Shown here: positions 17,598-26,173 of the stretch, one piece after another
Layout of the letters: each line of letters begins with the position of its first letter
Position numbering within the stretch: the first letter of the stretch is position 1
Origin: Nocardia arthritidis NBRC 100137
Lineage (GTDB): Bacteria > Actinomycetota > Actinomycetes > Mycobacteriales > Mycobacteriaceae
Length of the DNA: 64,000 nucleotides
Direction of reading: 5' to 3'
Assembly: GCF_001612765.1 (NCBI RefSeq)
Contig: NZ_BDBB01000024.1
Location: 1-64,000 of the forward strand
Notes under the pieces: generated by a model
The model's input: only the letters and a program-made list of their open reading frames with translations
Databases searched by the model: none
What the model was told of the DNA's origin: nothing
Translations under genes and position numbers: made by a program

Positions 17598-18671
17598 TCA
17601 GGCCAGTTGCACCGTCGCGGTGGCGCGGCCGAAGATCTTCTTGCCCGCCGCCTTCGCCACGATGGCCACGACCGCGGTCCTGGTCTCCGGATCGACCGAT
17701 TTCACCTTACCGGTGTACTCGATCTCGGCGGCCTCGTCGGAGCCCACGTAGACCGGGCTGGTGAAGCGGACGTTGTACTCCTTGACCGCACCGGGGTCGC
17801 CGAGCCATGAGGTGACGAATCCGCCGCCCAGACCCATGGTGAGCATGCCGTGCGCCACGACGTTGTCCAGGCCGACGAGCTTCACGACCTCGTCGCTCCA
17901 GTGGATCGGGTTGGCGTCGCCGGAGACGCCCGCGTAGTTCACCAGATCGCCGCGGGTGAGCCGGACGATGCGCGCGGGCAGTTCGTCGCCGGCGGAGACG
18001 TCCTCGAACCGGATGGCGTGCTTCGTGCGTACCCCTTGCGCGGGCGGCACGACCGGAGTCGGCGCCTCGGTCACCGCGAGCGTGCTGCGCGGGTGATGCC
18101 CCGGCGCGTCCTCGCCGATGCCGTGCATGAGCACGTTGCGGACGGCGGCATTGAGGTTCGGGTCGATGTCGCCGCCGCTGCGCCCGACGAGGGTGGTGTA
18201 GGTGGTGAGCACCAGTTCGTCGTTCTGCGCGGTGACGATGTTCTTGGTCACGATGATGTCGCCGCCGAATGCCTGCCGGAACGAGTGCAGGTGGACATCG
18301 CAGGTGAGTTGATCGCCGACCCTGATCGGGCGATGGAATTCCAGGATCTGGTCGGTCTGCATGATCTGGCTGAGGTCGTAGCCGGTGACGACCTCTTCGA
18401 ACAATTTGCGCTGCGCGAGAATCCCGACCAGGGAGATGAAGGTGACCGGCGCGAGCAGGTTGTCGTACCCGTACTCCTGCGCCGCGTCCTCGTCCCAGTG
18501 CACCGGATGGTAGTCCTGCACGGCGCGGGCGTACTCACGCACCTTTTCGCGGCCGACCTCGTAGTAGTCGTCGACGCGGTAGTGGTGACCGACCATCGCC
18601 GCGGCGTTCGCCGCGGGGTCGAGCTCCTCGCCCGTCTGGACCGCTTCGTCTGTACCGGTGTTGATTGTCAC
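17598..18671 (-). CDS. hadAB: Fused HadA-HadB (3R)-hydroxyacyl-ACP dehydratase
   Basis: A 357-residue double hot-dog protein for the dehydration step of the FAS-II cycle that extends mycolic acids. The first half (about 25-170) resembles HadA/HadC-type MaoC domains and the second half (about 215-357) HadB, with the catalytic hydratase motif GDANPIHWSDE (Asp and His) and AHGMLTMGL. In M. tuberculosis these are separate genes, hadA, hadB and hadC, at the same place between rpmG and tRNA-Trp. The GTG at 18671 is chosen because TACAGT lies six bases upstream, the hallmark of a leaderless start; a GTG at 18701 is the alternative. No separate hadC is seen here. Confidence 0.9.
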   Translation of the reverse strand: MTINTGTDEAVQTGEELDPAANAAAMVGHHYRVDDYYEVGREKVREYARAVQDYHPVHWDEDAAQEYGYDNLLAPVTFISLVGILAQRKLFEEVVTGYDLSQIMQTDQILEFHRPIRVGDQLTCDVHLHSFRQAFGGDIIVTKNIVTAQNDELVLTTYTTLVGRSGGDIDPNLNAAVRNVLMHGIGEDAPGHHPRSTLAVTEAPTPVVPPAQGVRTKHAIRFEDVSAGDELPARIVRLTRGDLVNYAGVSGDANPIHWSDEVVKLVGLDNVVAHGMLTMGLGGGFVTSWLGDPGAVKEYNVRFTSPVYVGSDEAAEIEYTGKVKSVDPETRTAVVAIVAKAAGKKIFGRATATVQLA

Positions 18672-18677
18672 GGGAGG

Positions 18678-18683
18678 ACTGTA
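18678..18683 (-). promoter_or_regulatory. -10 element of leaderless hadAB
   Basis: TACAGT on the minus strand, six bases before the GTG at 18671, placing the transcription start on the start codon. Confidence 0.6.
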
Positions 18684-18751
18684 CCTATCTGACCCCGTCA
18701 CCCGGAGTCTGCGGAGCGCTCACCACCGCACCCACACCGTGAAAATGCGTC

Positions 18752-18775
18752 AGGGCCGGACAGTTGTCCGGCCCT
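18752..18775 (-). terminator. Hairpin after rpmG
   Basis: A 10-bp stem AGGGCCGGAC with a 4-base loop (18752-18761 with 18766-18775) lies between rpmG and hadAB, followed on the minus strand by GACGCATTTTCAC. It probably limits read-through from rpmG into hadAB. Confidence 0.6.
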
Positions 18776-18848
18776 CGCGGTGCCACGGCCCGAGATACCG
18801 GGATGCGACTCCCGGCGCTACACCACGCGGTAGTTCACGCGTGGAGGA

Positions 18849-19019
18849 CTAGCGGGATTCGCGGTGCGCCCGGTGCGTGCCGCAGTTCGGGCAGAACTTC
18901 TTCAGCTCCAGCCGGTCCGGGTCGTTGCGCCGGTTCTTCTTGGTGATGTAGTTGCGGTGCTTGCACTGCTCGCAGGCCAAGGTGATCTTTGGCCGGACAT
19001 CGGTGGACTTCGCGGCCAC
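18849..19019 (-). CDS. rpmG: 50S ribosomal protein L33, zinc-binding type
   Basis: A 56-residue L33 with two CxxC pairs (CEQC and CPNC) that bind zinc, so it is the C+ form used when zinc is ample. The start is the GTG at 19019 ([16 protein letters not shown]), as in mycobacterial rpmG2. The longer frame upstream runs into tRNA-Met and is rejected. It is flanked by tRNA-Met and hadAB, as in M. tuberculosis. Confidence 0.96.
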
Positions 19020-19065
19020 GATATGCCTTCTTTCCGGTACCTGATGGTCTTGTATCGGGTTGTGG

Positions 19066-19138
19066 TAGCGATGGCCGGACTTGAACCGGCGACACAACGA
19101 TTATGAGTCGTTTGCTCTACCGACTGAGCTACACCGCC
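19066..19138 (-). tRNA. tRNA-Met (CAT anticodon), elongator type
   Basis: A 73-nt cloverleaf on the minus strand starts GGCGGTGTAGCTCAGTCGG. Its anticodon loop has CAT (ACTCATAAT) and the T-arm is CCGGTTCAAGTCCGG. CCA is encoded next to the discriminator. The first base is paired (G-U), unlike the unpaired first base of initiator tRNA. Confidence 0.95.
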
Positions 19139-19214
19139 ACGGCGTCGCATTGCCATGGTGCCGAGCCCGCACTACGGGAGCGATGCCGAGTCGGTCACCA
19201 CCGGCAATCCGGCG

Positions 19215-19287
19215 AGCCCCCTAACGGAATCGAACCGTTGACCTTTTCCTTACCATGGAAACGCTCTGCCGACTGAGCTAAGGGGGC
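19215..19287 (-). tRNA. tRNA-Thr (GGT anticodon)
   Basis: A 73-nt cloverleaf on the minus strand with acceptor GCCCCCT/AGGGGGC, anticodon stem TTTCC/GGAAA around ATGGTAA (anticodon GGT) and T-arm ACGGTTCGATTCCGT. It forms a small cluster with tRNA-Met and rpmG. Confidence 0.95.
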
Positions 19288-19840
19288 ATGACTACTTCCG
19301 CACCGAGCCCGCGATATTCGACCTCAGCGCGGTGAAGTCTTGAACGAGGTTACACACTCACTGGTCTTCGTACCAAACCGCGTGGTCAGAGAGGTGTTTT
19401 ACCACGCAGTCGCAGCGCTTCGAGACACCTTCGCGGCCCGTTCGGGAGTAGCGCCCGCTCGCGAAACGCGAGACCGTACCCACGCAGACCTGGCCACTGC
19501 GACGCAAATATGGTCACCAGGCGATCGCGAGAACGACCGAACAACTGCTGATTCGAGCCCAGAAACGAAGCGGCCGACCGAGGAAGAAACCGAAGACCGA
19601 CGAATCGGGGTGCGACAGAGCCCGGCGGCACCGACCCGCGATCCGGCTCGATAAGAACGTCGGTCATCGACGCGCCCGGGTAAACGACCAACGAAACACC
19701 TGTGACCAACGCAACCACCGAAAGGGCGGTCCGGGGTCGAAGGTCCGCCGGGCGGGGCGTGGGGGTTGCACCCCCACAAGACATTACGAAGCGAGCCCTG
19801 TACGCGCTTTCTGCGTACAGGGCTCGCCTGGTGAGCGGAG
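19288..19840. other. Intergenic region without a supported gene
   Basis: About 550 bases between tRNA-Thr and tRNA-Tyr. Open frames on both strands have low third-position GC, no ribosome site and no recognisable family, and some run through tRNA sequence. The only clear structure is the hairpin at 19791-19827. GC content is visibly lower than in neighbouring genes. Confidence 0.6.
19791..19827 (-). terminator. Terminator after tRNA-Tyr
   Basis: A perfect 15-bp inverted repeat (GCGAGCCCTGTACGC, 19791-19805 with 19813-19827) with a 7-base loop lies 14 bases downstream of tRNA-Tyr on the minus strand and is followed by TTCGTAATGTCTT. Confidence 0.75.
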
Positions 19841-19923
19841 TGGCAGGTGTAGGATTCGAACCTACGTAGGCTTTCACCGACAGATTTACAGTCTGCTCCC
19901 ATTGGCCGCTCGGGCAACCTGCC
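19841..19923 (-). tRNA. tRNA-Tyr (GTA anticodon)
   Basis: An 83-nt class II tRNA with long variable arm on the minus strand. It has acceptor GGCAGGT/ACCTGCC, anticodon loop CTGTAAA (anticodon GTA) and T-arm TAGGTTCGAATCCTA. Confidence 0.96.
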
Positions 19924-20098
19924 GTTCGCGCATTGTTTCACGCGCTGAGCAGAATACATCGAACCTGCACCCTGAATGCAAACCGGCTGGCTATCGGCCC
20001 TGCGACGCGACTACCCTCGGGGCTCCGGGTAGAACTGACGATGGCTGGAAGCGTCCCGCTCAGCTCACCCCGTCGGACCGTCAGAACAGGAGCGCAGC

Positions 20099-20590
20099 GT
20101 GGCTGATTCGTCTTTCGATGTTGTGAGCAAGGTCGACCGGCAGGAGGTCGACAACGCCCTGCATCAGGCGGAGAAGGAACTCGGCACCCGCTACGACTTC
20201 CGCGGCACCGGCGCGTCGATCGAATGGTCCGGCGAGGACAAGATCGTGCTCACCGCGGAGGCGGAGGAGCGCGTCAAGGCCGCGCTGGAGGTGTTCAAGG
20301 AGAAGCTGATCCGCCGCGACATCTCACTGAAGGCGTTCGACGCCGGCGAGCCCGTCTCCTCCGGAAAGGTGTACAAGATCACCGGTTCGCTGGTACAGGG
20401 CATCGACTCCGAGCACGCGAAGAAGATCTCCAAGAAGATCCGGGACGAGGGTCCCAAGGGCGTGAAGGCGCAGATCCAGGGCGACGAGCTGCGGGTGAGC
20501 AGCAAGAAGCGCGACGATCTGCAGGCGGTGATCGCGCTGCTGAAGGGCGAGGATTTCGGGATCGCGCTGCAGTTCGTCAACTACCGCTGA
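20099..20590 (+). CDS. yajQ: YajQ-family nucleotide-binding protein
   Basis: A 163-residue YajQ/UPF0234 protein of two RNA-recognition-like halves. It starts MADSSFDVVSKVDRQEVDNA from a GTG at 20099 after an AGGAGCG ribosome site and ends in FGIALQFVNYR, the usual end of the family. Members bind cyclic di-GMP or nucleotides and RNA in some species; the role here is unknown. Length is normal. A MarR gene follows 35 bases later on the same strand. Confidence 0.93.
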   Translation: MADSSFDVVSKVDRQEVDNALHQAEKELGTRYDFRGTGASIEWSGEDKIVLTAEAEERVKAALEVFKEKLIRRDISLKAFDAGEPVSSGKVYKITGSLVQGIDSEHAKKISKKIRDEGPKGVKAQIQGDELRVSSKKRDDLQAVIALLKGEDFGIALQFVNYR

Positions 20591-20625
20591 CCGGGCCGGA
20601 GCGCGGCCGGGACCGAGGCGTCGGC

Positions 20626-21090
20626 ATGTCAACCGAGGAGCGGCCCGGGCTCGGCGTGGACGAAGGCATCCGCGCGCTGCTGCTGCTCATGCCCCGTGTG
20701 GTCGGACGGGCCAAGAAACTGGGCGTTCCCGAGGAGCTGGAATCGTTCTCGCTGGCGCCTCGGCACCTGTCACTGCTGGCCAATCTGGTGTTCGACGGAC
20801 CGACCACGGTAACGGATCTGGCCGCCCGCCTGGAGGTGGCGCCTACGACGGTGAGCTTGATGGTCGGCGAACTCAGCAAGCAGGGTGTGCTCGAGCGCGG
20901 CGCGGATCCGGACGACCGGAGACGCACCATCGTCGCCATCGCACCGGCGCACGAGAAGTCCGTGCACAAATGGCTGGGGCGCAGTGCCCGAGCCTGGCGT
21001 ACGGTCCTAGAGCCGCTCACCGCGCAGCAACGGAAGTTGTTCGTCGATACGTTTCGCGCGTACGAAGACCAGCTGGCCTCGGACGACTGA
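20626..21090 (+). CDS. MarR-family transcriptional regulator
   Basis: A 154-residue winged-helix repressor. The recognition region runs from TTVTDLAARLEVAPTTVSLM to the wing motif ADPDDRRRTIVAI. The effector is unknown. It follows yajQ at 35 bases, which suggests a shared transcript, and is convergent with htpX, ending 12 bases from its stop. No obvious operator is seen beside it. Confidence 0.9.
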   Translation: MSTEERPGLGVDEGIRALLLLMPRVVGRAKKLGVPEELESFSLAPRHLSLLANLVFDGPTTVTDLAARLEVAPTTVSLMVGELSKQGVLERGADPDDRRRTIVAIAPAHEKSVHKWLGRSARAWRTVLEPLTAQQRKLFVDTFRAYEDQLASDD

Positions 21091-21102
21091 CGCCGCCGGG
21101 AG

Positions 21103-21984
21103 TCAGTACCGGCGCGGGCCGCCTGCCATCTCCTCCAGCCGGGCGATGCGTTCGTTCATCGGCGGGTGGGTGGAGAACCAGCGCGCCACCTTCTCGCCGG
21201 GACGGAACGGGTTGGCGATCATCAGATGCGACTGCGCCGCCAGCCGGGGCTCGGGCGGGAGCGGGGCGGCGTGCACGCCGCGTTCGATCTTCCGCAGCGC
21301 AGACGCCAGCGCCAGCGGGTCGCCGGTCAGCTCGGCGCCGGACTGGTCGGCCTGGAATTCGCGCGAGCGCGAGACGGCCAGCTTGATCAGCGACGCGGCG
21401 ATCGGACCGAGCAGCGACACCAGCAGCACGGCGAGCACGTTCGGGCCCTCGCCGTTGCGGTTGCCGCCGAACATCGACATGTACACCGCCAGGTTGGCCA
21501 CGCCCGAGATGACCGCCGCGAGCGCACCCGCGATCGAGGAAATGAGGATGTCGCGGTTGTAGACGTGGGAGAGCTCGTGCCCGAGCACGGCCCGCAGTTC
21601 CCGTTCGTCGAGAATCTGCAGGATGCCGCTGGTGCAACAGACCGCGGCACAGCGGGGATTGCGTCCGGTGGCGAAGGCGTTGGGCGCGTTCGTCGGGCTG
21701 ATGTACAGCCGGGGCATCGGCTGCCGCGCGATGGTGGCCAGCTCACGCACGATCCGGTACATGACCGGGGCTTCCAGCTCGCTGACCGGCTGCGCGTGCA
21801 TGGCCTTCAACGCGATCTTGTCGCTGTTGAAGTACGCGTAGGCGTTCATGCCCACCGCGAGCACGATCGCGACGACGAGGATCGTCGGGTTGCGGAACAG
21901 CGCACCGATGAACACGATCATGGCGGAGAGGCCCACCATCAGCCCGAAGGTCTTCAGCCCGTTCGCAAACCCGTGCCCGTGCAT
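21103..21984 (-). CDS. htpX: Membrane zinc metalloprotease HtpX
   Basis: A 293-residue M48 protease that degrades damaged membrane proteins. It has two N-terminal helices (about 13-50), the zinc-binding HELSH at 136-140, further hydrophobic segments (about 150-200) and the third ligand Glu in SREFQAD near 209. The active site faces the cytoplasm in this family. It sits beside the polyprenyl synthase and menJ, in the Rv0561c-Rv0563 order of M. tuberculosis. Confidence 0.95.
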   Translation of the reverse strand: MHGHGFANGLKTFGLMVGLSAMIVFIGALFRNPTILVVAIVLAVGMNAYAYFNSDKIALKAMHAQPVSELEAPVMYRIVRELATIARQPMPRLYISPTNAPNAFATGRNPRCAAVCCTSGILQILDERELRAVLGHELSHVYNRDILISSIAGALAAVISGVANLAVYMSMFGGNRNGEGPNVLAVLLVSLLGPIAASLIKLAVSRSREFQADQSGAELTGDPLALASALRKIERGVHAAPLPPEPRLAAQSHLMIANPFRPGEKVARWFSTHPPMNERIARLEEMAGGPRRY

Positions 21985-22110
21985 ACGTCTCCCTTGCCGC
22001 TCCCCCGTTCACCGAGTCGCCTTACAGCAGCTCAACGATAGAAGCCGCGAGCAAAGTTCCGGTGCAGCCCGTGCCGCGCCGACAACGCACCGTCACCCCG
22101 CGCGACACCC

Positions 22111-23190
22111 TCACCCCACGCGTTCGATGGTGTAACGGACCAGCCGTTCGAGCGCGTCGTTGGCCGGACCGTCGGGCAGGGCGGACAGCTCGGCGTAGGC
22201 GAGGTCGGCATAGCCCTGCAGTTTCTCCTTGGCCAGCGCCATGCCGCGGGAGTCGGCGAGCAAGGCGAGTGCCTCTTCGACCTCGTCGTCGGTCTCCAGC
22301 GGACGGGCCAGCAGCTTGCGCAGGCGGTCGCCATCGGCGCCCTCGTCGCGCAGCGCGTACAGCACCGGCAGGGTGTGCACACCCTCACGCAGGTCGGTGC
22401 CGGGGGTCTTGCCCGATTGCTCGGACGCGGAGGAGATGTCGATGATGTCGTCGGAGATCTGGAAGGCGGTGCCGACCGCATCGCCGAGGCGGGCCAGCCG
22501 TTCGACGTGCTCCGCGTCCGCGCCCGAGAAGGTGCCGCCGAAACGCCCGGCCGCGGCGATGAGCGAACCGGTCTTCTCCCACACCACGCGCAGGTAGTGC
22601 TCGACCGGGTCCTGGGATTCGCCGGCGCCCATGGTCTCGCGCATCTGACCGGTGACGAGTTCGGCGAAGGTCTCGGCGATGATGCGCACCGCGTCGGGGC
22701 CGAGGGTGGAGGTGAGCCGGGACGCGTGCGCGAACAGATAGTCGCCCGCGAGGATCGCGATGTTGTTACCCCACCGCGAGTTGACGCTCGGGGCGCCGCG
22801 GCGCATGGTGGCCTCGTCCATCACGTCATCGTGGTACAGCGTGGCCAGGTGCACGAGTTCGACGACGGTGCCCGCGGTGATCAGGGCGGGATCGGTGGGG
22901 CGCGGGCCGAGCTGCCCGGTGAGGATGGTGAAGAGCGGACGGAAGCGCTTGCCGCCGGCCTTGGCCAGGTGCAGCGCGGCTTCCTGGAGGAATTCCGCCC
23001 CGTCGGACAGCTCCTCGATCAGGAGTTTCTCCACCTCGGCCAGCCCGTCGCGCACCGTATCGGCGAGTCCGGCGTCACCGAGGTCGACCCCGGCCACGAC
23101 CGTGCTCACGTCGCCCGCGGCTGAGCTGTGCTCGCCGTGCGCCGTGTCCTTGATTCGCTCGCTGCGCTCGCTCATGGCCGATGTGCTCAT
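22111..23190 (-). CDS. Trans-polyprenyl diphosphate synthase (GrcC1-like)
   Basis: A 359-residue E-type prenyl synthase that condenses isopentenyl units into the side chain of menaquinone or related lipids. The first Asp-rich motif DDVMD is at about 121-125 and the second, DDIID, at about 247-251; GGKRFRP and the KTGSLIAAA helix are also present. ATG 23190 follows GGGAGAAG and is preferred to a more upstream in-frame start. The N-terminal SERSER residues are encoded by a copy of the dispersed GCTCGCTCGC repeat. The adjacent menJ supports a role in menaquinone. Confidence 0.92.
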   Translation of the reverse strand: MSTSAMSERSERIKDTAHGEHSSAAGDVSTVVAGVDLGDAGLADTVRDGLAEVEKLLIEELSDGAEFLQEAALHLAKAGGKRFRPLFTILTGQLGPRPTDPALITAGTVVELVHLATLYHDDVMDEATMRRGAPSVNSRWGNNIAILAGDYLFAHASRLTSTLGPDAVRIIAETFAELVTGQMRETMGAGESQDPVEHYLRVVWEKTGSLIAAAGRFGGTFSGADAEHVERLARLGDAVGTAFQISDDIIDISSASEQSGKTPGTDLREGVHTLPVLYALRDEGADGDRLRKLLARPLETDDEVEEALALLADSRGMALAKEKLQGYADLAYAELSALPDGPANDALERLVRYTIERVG

Positions 23191-23374
23191 TTCTTCTCCC
23201 AGCGATGCGTCCGACCCCACGGTAGAGAACCTAGCGTGTCCCCGTCGGATGGCCCATGAACACCGTCACTCTGTGGTGTATCGGCCACTCGCGCGCCGCG
23301 TCGCCGGTGATCGTCCACGACGCGGGCGCGGCCGCCGTCGACATGGAGGAGACGGCCCTGCGAGTATGGAGCGC

Positions 23375-24643
23375 ATGGGTGCACCGGAAGCGAGTCCCGC
23401 GCGCGACGAGGACGCGTTGCCCAGCCGAGCCGAGGTGCTGGTCGTCGGCGCGGGCCCGGCCGGATCGGCGTCGGCGGCCTGGGCGGCGCGGGCGGGACGG
23501 GACGTGGTGCTCATCGATTCCGCCGTCTTTCCCAGGGACAAGACCTGCGGCGATGGACTGACCCCGCGCGCGACCGCCGAACTGGAGCAGCTCGGCCTCG
23601 GCGAGTGGGTGCGCGCGCACGTCGTCAACCACGGCCTCCGGATGACCGGTTTCGGCCGCGAGGCGCTGCTGAGCTGGCCGGGCGGATCCTTCCCGACCTA
23701 CGGAAGCGCGGTCCCCCGAACCGAACTCGACGACAAACTGCGCGAGACGGCGGTGAAGTCCGGCGCGCGCATGGTGGACGGGACGAAAGTGGTCGACGTC
23801 ACCCGCGAGGGTGACCGGGTGACGGGCGTGACGGTACGAACAGCCGACGGCACGCGCACGATCGCCTGCCGGACGCTGGTGGTCGCCGACGGGGTGCGTT
23901 CACCGATCGGGCGGCTGCTGGGCCGCGTCTGGCATCGGCAGTACGCGTACGGCACCGCGGCGCGGGCCTACATCAAGTCGGGACGCAGCGACGATCAGTG
24001 GATCACCTCGCACCTGGAGTTGCGTGACGCCTCCGGCGAGCTGGTTCCCGGCTACGGCTGGGTGTTCCCGCTGGGCAATGGCGAGGTGAACATCGGGGTC
24101 GGATCACTGGCCACGGAACGCAGGCCCTCGCACATCGCTTTGAAGCCCTTGCTGGCGCACTACACCGCGCAGCGCACGGAGGAATGGGAATTCGAGGGCT
24201 CGCTGCGCGCGGTGGCCTCGGCCCTGCTGCCGATGGGCGGGGCGGTCTCGAACGTCGCGGGGCGCAACTGGGTGCTGATCGGCGACGCCGCGGGTTGTGT
24301 GAACCCGCTCAACGGCGAAGGCATCGATTACGGTCTGGAGGGCGGTCACCTGCTGTCGGGACTGCTGGACGAGCCCGACTTCACCGCGATCTGGCCGCAG
24401 GTGCTGCGCGACCGCTACGGACGCACCTTCTCGGTGGCCCGGCGAATCGCCGGCCTGGCCACGCACCCGCGCATGGTGCCGCTGGGCGGTCCCCCCGTGA
24501 TGCGCTCGAAGTATTTGCAGCGCACCGCGGTCCGGGTGATGGGCAACCTGGTGACCGACGAGGACGTCGACCTGACCGCGCGGGCTTGGCGGATGGCGGG
24601 CCGGGCGTCCCTGCGTTTCGACGAGCGTCCGCCGTTCGCCTAG
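23375..24643 (+). CDS. menJ: Menaquinone reductase MenJ (geranylgeranyl reductase family)
   Basis: A 422-residue FAD-dependent reductase that saturates one isoprene unit of the menaquinone tail, producing the MK-n(H2) forms of mycobacteria and relatives. It shows the dinucleotide fold VLVVGAGPAGSASAAW at the N-terminus, the CGDGLTP motif, an internal VADGVRSPIGR and the FAD contact LIGDAAGCVNPLNGEGIDYG. It is close to M. tuberculosis Rv0561c along its length. The start at 23375 has GAGTAT seven bases upstream, consistent with a leaderless transcript; ATG 23366 is an alternative. It is divergent from the prenyl synthase. Confidence 0.92.
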   Translation: MGAPEASPARDEDALPSRAEVLVVGAGPAGSASAAWAARAGRDVVLIDSAVFPRDKTCGDGLTPRATAELEQLGLGEWVRAHVVNHGLRMTGFGREALLSWPGGSFPTYGSAVPRTELDDKLRETAVKSGARMVDGTKVVDVTREGDRVTGVTVRTADGTRTIACRTLVVADGVRSPIGRLLGRVWHRQYAYGTAARAYIKSGRSDDQWITSHLELRDASGELVPGYGWVFPLGNGEVNIGVGSLATERRPSHIALKPLLAHYTAQRTEEWEFEGSLRAVASALLPMGGAVSNVAGRNWVLIGDAAGCVNPLNGEGIDYGLEGGHLLSGLLDEPDFTAIWPQVLRDRYGRTFSVARRIAGLATHPRMVPLGGPPVMRSKYLQRTAVRVMGNLVTDEDVDLTARAWRMAGRASLRFDERPPFA

Positions 24644-24657
24644 GAACGGGTGACGCG

Positions 24658-25086
24658 ATGGGCGAACAGCGAGCGCGCGGATTGCCCGCGCTGTATCTGC
24701 TGCCGCATCTGCGCCGAGCCAAGGACGTGGCCGACCGTCACTACGCCGACCCGCTCAATCTGGACGGGCTGGCGGCGGCCGCGGGGGTGTCGAAATATCA
24801 CTTCCTGCGCGCGTTCGCCGCGGTCTACGGCCTGACCCCCGCCGCGTACCTGGCCGAGCGGCGCATCGAACGCGCCCAGGATCTGCTGCGCGCGACGAAC
24901 CTCACCGTCACCGAGGTGTGCATGCTGGTCGGCTACAGCAGCCTCGGCTCGTTCAGTAGCAAGTTCCGGCAGCTGGTCGGCGTCACACCCTCGGAGTATC
25001 AGGCGAAGTTCGCCGACGGCGCTCCGCGCATCCCCGGCTGTTTCGTCTTCATGCACGGCCTGTCCGACCGCAAGCCGCCCGGCTGA
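24658..25086 (+). CDS. AraC-family regulator (DNA-binding domain only)
   Basis: A 142-residue protein that is almost entirely the double helix-turn-helix of AraC/XylS regulators (about 18-120: LAAAAGVSKYHFLRAFAAVY and VCMLVGYSSLGSFSSKFRQL, ending GVTPSEYQ). It lacks a ligand-binding domain. ATG 24658 follows an AGGAACG ribosome site. It lies 14 bases after menJ and 58 bases before a VOC-fold gene, an arrangement in which the regulator often controls its VOC neighbour. That link is inferred. Confidence 0.9.
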   Translation: MGEQRARGLPALYLLPHLRRAKDVADRHYADPLNLDGLAAAAGVSKYHFLRAFAAVYGLTPAAYLAERRIERAQDLLRATNLTVTEVCMLVGYSSLGSFSSKFRQLVGVTPSEYQAKFADGAPRIPGCFVFMHGLSDRKPPG

Positions 25087-25131
25087 GCGAACGGCGCAAT
25101 TTTGGAGAAGCCGCTGGCGCGGCGCGGGCCA

Positions 25132-25137
25132 TAGCCT
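25132..25137 (+). promoter_or_regulatory. -10 element of leaderless VOC gene
   Basis: TAGCCT, seven bases before the ATG at 25145. Confidence 0.55.
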
Positions 25138-25144
25138 GGCCCGC

Positions 25145-25582
25145 ATGACGACGATTACGAACGTTTCCCTGGTCACGGTGTACGTCACGGACCAGGACGC
25201 GGCCAAAGAGTGGTACATCGACAAGCTGGGGTTCGTGGAGACCGCCGACGTCACGATGGGCGACAACGGTTTCCGCTGGGTGACCATCGCCCACCCCGCG
25301 CACCCAGAGCTGGAGATCACGCTGATGATCCCGGGCCCGCCGCTGGACGACCACTACGCCGACGCCGTCCGGCGCGCGCTGGCCAACGGCACGCACGGCT
25401 CACTCGGCCTGCGAACCGAGAACTGCCAGAAGACCTTCGAAGAGCTGACCGCCAAGGGCGTGGAGTTCGTCCAGCCGCCCGCCGAGCGGCCCTACGGAAC
25501 CGAGGCGGTGGTCCGGGACAATTCCGGGAACTGGCTGGTCCTGGTGGAGCGGAAGGAGTACTCGCCGCAGGACTTCGCCTAG
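25145..25582 (+). CDS. VOC/glyoxalase-fold protein
   Basis: A 145-residue protein of the vicinal-oxygen-chelate superfamily with two beta-alpha-beta-beta-beta modules (about 5-62 and 75-138). The end of the second module, GTEAVVRDNSGNWLVLVER, carries a Glu at the usual metal position. Members are glyoxalases, dioxygenases or resistance proteins; nothing here fixes the substrate. It is probably regulated by the AraC gene just upstream. A strong terminator follows. Confidence 0.88.
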   Translation: MTTITNVSLVTVYVTDQDAAKEWYIDKLGFVETADVTMGDNGFRWVTIAHPAHPELEITLMIPGPPLDDHYADAVRRALANGTHGSLGLRTENCQKTFEELTAKGVEFVQPPAERPYGTEAVVRDNSGNWLVLVERKEYSPQDFA

Positions 25583-25592
25583 GCCGCGGCGA

Positions 25593-25620
25593 TGTTGCCC
25601 CGGCGCCTGCCGGGGCAACA
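25593..25620. terminator. Bidirectional terminator
   Basis: A perfect 12-bp stem (TGTTGCCCCGGC) with a 4-base loop lies between the convergent VOC and DUF2505 genes. There is no clear T-tract on either side. Confidence 0.7.
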
Positions 25621-25627
25621 CCTCTGG

Positions 25628-26134
25628 TCAGGCGGTCGGCTTCGCCGACAGCCACTCCTCGATGAACTTGCGCTCGCTGTTGAGCACCCGATGATGCAAC
25701 TGCTCGGCGAGTGGCTCGATCGCGCCGCCGACCACGGGCACCTTCACCTGCACGGTGCCCGCGACCTCGATCTCGGATCCTTCCGCGGTGGAACGGATCT
25801 CGTAGGAGCCGGACATCGCGGTGTTGATGCCGCCGGTGGTGGCCTCGAAGGTGCCTTTGGCGACCTCGCCGATCAGCGGTTGCCAGTTGTCGGTGCGGGA
25901 GAAGGTGAGTTCGCTCTTGAGTACCTTGCGGACCAGCGCGGGTACCTTGTCTTCGGCAGCCTTTTCGGTCATATGGATGCGAATGGTGCCCGCGCCGTCG
26001 GGATGCGACACCTCCAGCGTCGCGGTGGGCGCGTCGGCGAAGCGGGCCCGCCAGACGTCATCGGTGGTGAGTGCCCGGTGGAGATCTTCGACCGGGACTG
26101 CGTACGGCACGGTGAAGCTGAATTTTCGGGACAT
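25628..26134 (-). CDS. DUF2505 protein
   Basis: A 168-residue protein of the actinobacterial DUF2505 family, which probably has an SRPBCC/START-like lipid-binding fold. It starts MSRKFSFTVPYAVPVEDLHRAL and shows alternating strands with a long C-terminal helix ending in ERKFIEEWL. No signal peptide or catalytic motif is seen. ATG 26134 has TACGGT seven bases upstream (leaderless), back to back with the promoter of the next gene. Confidence 0.82.
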   Translation of the reverse strand: MSRKFSFTVPYAVPVEDLHRALTTDDVWRARFADAPTATLEVSHPDGAGTIRIHMTEKAAEDKVPALVRKVLKSELTFSRTDNWQPLIGEVAKGTFEATTGGINTAMSGSYEIRSTAEGSEIEVAGTVQVKVPVVGGAIEPLAEQLHHRVLNSERKFIEEWLSAKPTA

Positions 26135-26141
26135 GGCCGCC

Positions 26142-26167
26142 ACCGTAGCCGAGCCGGTCGGTAGCCT
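26142..26167. promoter_or_regulatory. Divergent leaderless -10 pair
   Basis: On the minus strand TACGGT (26147-26142) lies seven bases before the DUF2505 ATG. On the plus strand TAGCCT (26162-26167) lies six bases before the GTG at 26174. The two start codons are only 39 bases apart. Confidence 0.55.
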
Positions 26168-26173
26168 GTGGCG

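Noticed and set aside
19340..19877. Reading frames on both strands between tRNA-Thr and tRNA-Tyr
   Set aside because: Third-position GC is low, one frame runs through tRNA-Tyr sequence, and no family or start signal is seen.
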